A stretch of 21,931 nt of DNA from Zygnema cylindricum (taxonomy: Eukaryota > Streptophyta > Zygnematophyceae > Zygnematales > Zygnemataceae), in assembly GCA_037447655.1 (NCBI GenBank), contig JBBHKE010002419.1, forward strand, positions 171,854-193,784, given 5' to 3'. Shown piece after piece: positions 21,580 to 21,931 of this stretch; position 1 is the stretch's first letter; every line of letters starts with the position of its first letter. The notes below the pieces were generated by a model, which ran no database searches, was not told the origin of the DNA, and saw nothing but the letters and a program-made list of their open reading frames with translations. A program made the position numbers and the translations under genes.

Positions 21580-21931
21580 CTACAACATAATTTTGGCAGT
21601 ATCATCATCAGATAAAGACTACAGAAAATACACAAACATAGACAAGACGTAATATAAAGAATATAAACAACATAGAATATGGATATAAAGAAATATAGAC
21701 AAAGGTATGATATAAAGAAAACAGACAATATAGAATATAAAGTTCTCGAAAAAACAGAGGATTTGAAGTACATAACAGAAAGAAGAACATAGAATATAAA
21801 CATATTTATAAATATGAAGTGCAAAATGGAGTATAGAGCACAACTTTTAAAAGGGAGAGAGGAAGGGGGGGAGAAGGGGGAGAGGGAGAGAGAATGGAAG
21901 AGGGAGAGGGAAGGGGAGAGGAGAAAAGGGG
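21580..21931 (-). other. Last intron of the alpha/beta hydrolase gene (partial)
   Basis: From the acceptor upstream there is a degenerate AATATAAAGAA array (21650-21745) and then, from 21855 to the window edge, a GGGAGA/GGGGGAG purine tract. No exon was seen in this stretch, so the preceding exon is outside the window. Confidence 0.6.

Overview
The window is nuclear DNA of an intron-rich eukaryote. Its coding sequence lies in short exons with GT-AG borders, embedded in AT-rich, very repeat-rich introns. The organism cannot be named from this sequence alone. The three recognisable proteins look green-lineage-like to me: a CRT/CLT-type transporter, a KIAA0930/DUF2045 homologue with plant-like blocks, and a plant-style alpha/beta hydrolase C-terminus. 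ACGT-core and GTAC-core promoter motifs fit the same picture. A plant or streptophyte/green alga is therefore my best guess, at low confidence.

Layout. (1) 1-1605, + strand: the 3' part of a CRT-like (chloroquine-resistance-transporter-like, EamA/DMT superfamily) membrane transporter, in three clear exons plus one possible fragment at the window edge. (2) 1606-3204: a convergent intergenic spacer with a CT-rich patch and a degenerate CCCTAAAA-like patch. (3) 3205-17531, - strand: one 14.3-kb gene that I reconstruct as 15 exons, including a 13-nt microexon. They total exactly 1875 nt (624 residues plus stop) with compatible phases at every junction. It encodes a homologue of human KIAA0930 (DUF2045), with an added proline/serine-rich and coiled-coil segment before the conserved C-terminus. 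(4) 17532-18160: its pyrimidine-rich leader and an ACGT/GTAC-rich promoter region. (5) 18160-21467: intergenic DNA with two short MITE-like repeat copies. (6) 21468-21579, - strand: the last exon of an alpha/beta hydrolase gene whose upstream exons lie beyond the window.

The most striking feature is not a gene family but how the introns are built. At least five exon borders of the KIAA0930-like gene, and possibly one in the CRT-like gene, are flanked by tandem copies of the splice site itself with a piece of the adjoining exon. The copies are separated by CCCTCT/GGGAGA hexamer tracts or A-rich spacers. Cases are a donor array after exon 11 (about 8 extra copies), an acceptor array before exon 4 (6 extra copies, four ending in an in-frame TGA), a 24-nt in-frame duplicated acceptor at exon 11, a 168-bp duplication at the exon 12 donor, and donor copies after exon 6. 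This suggests recurrent splice-site-anchored tandem duplication as a mode of intron growth, and many decoy splice sites.

All exon calls are manual reads of splice sites, frame and remembered homologues. No alignment or transcript evidence was available.
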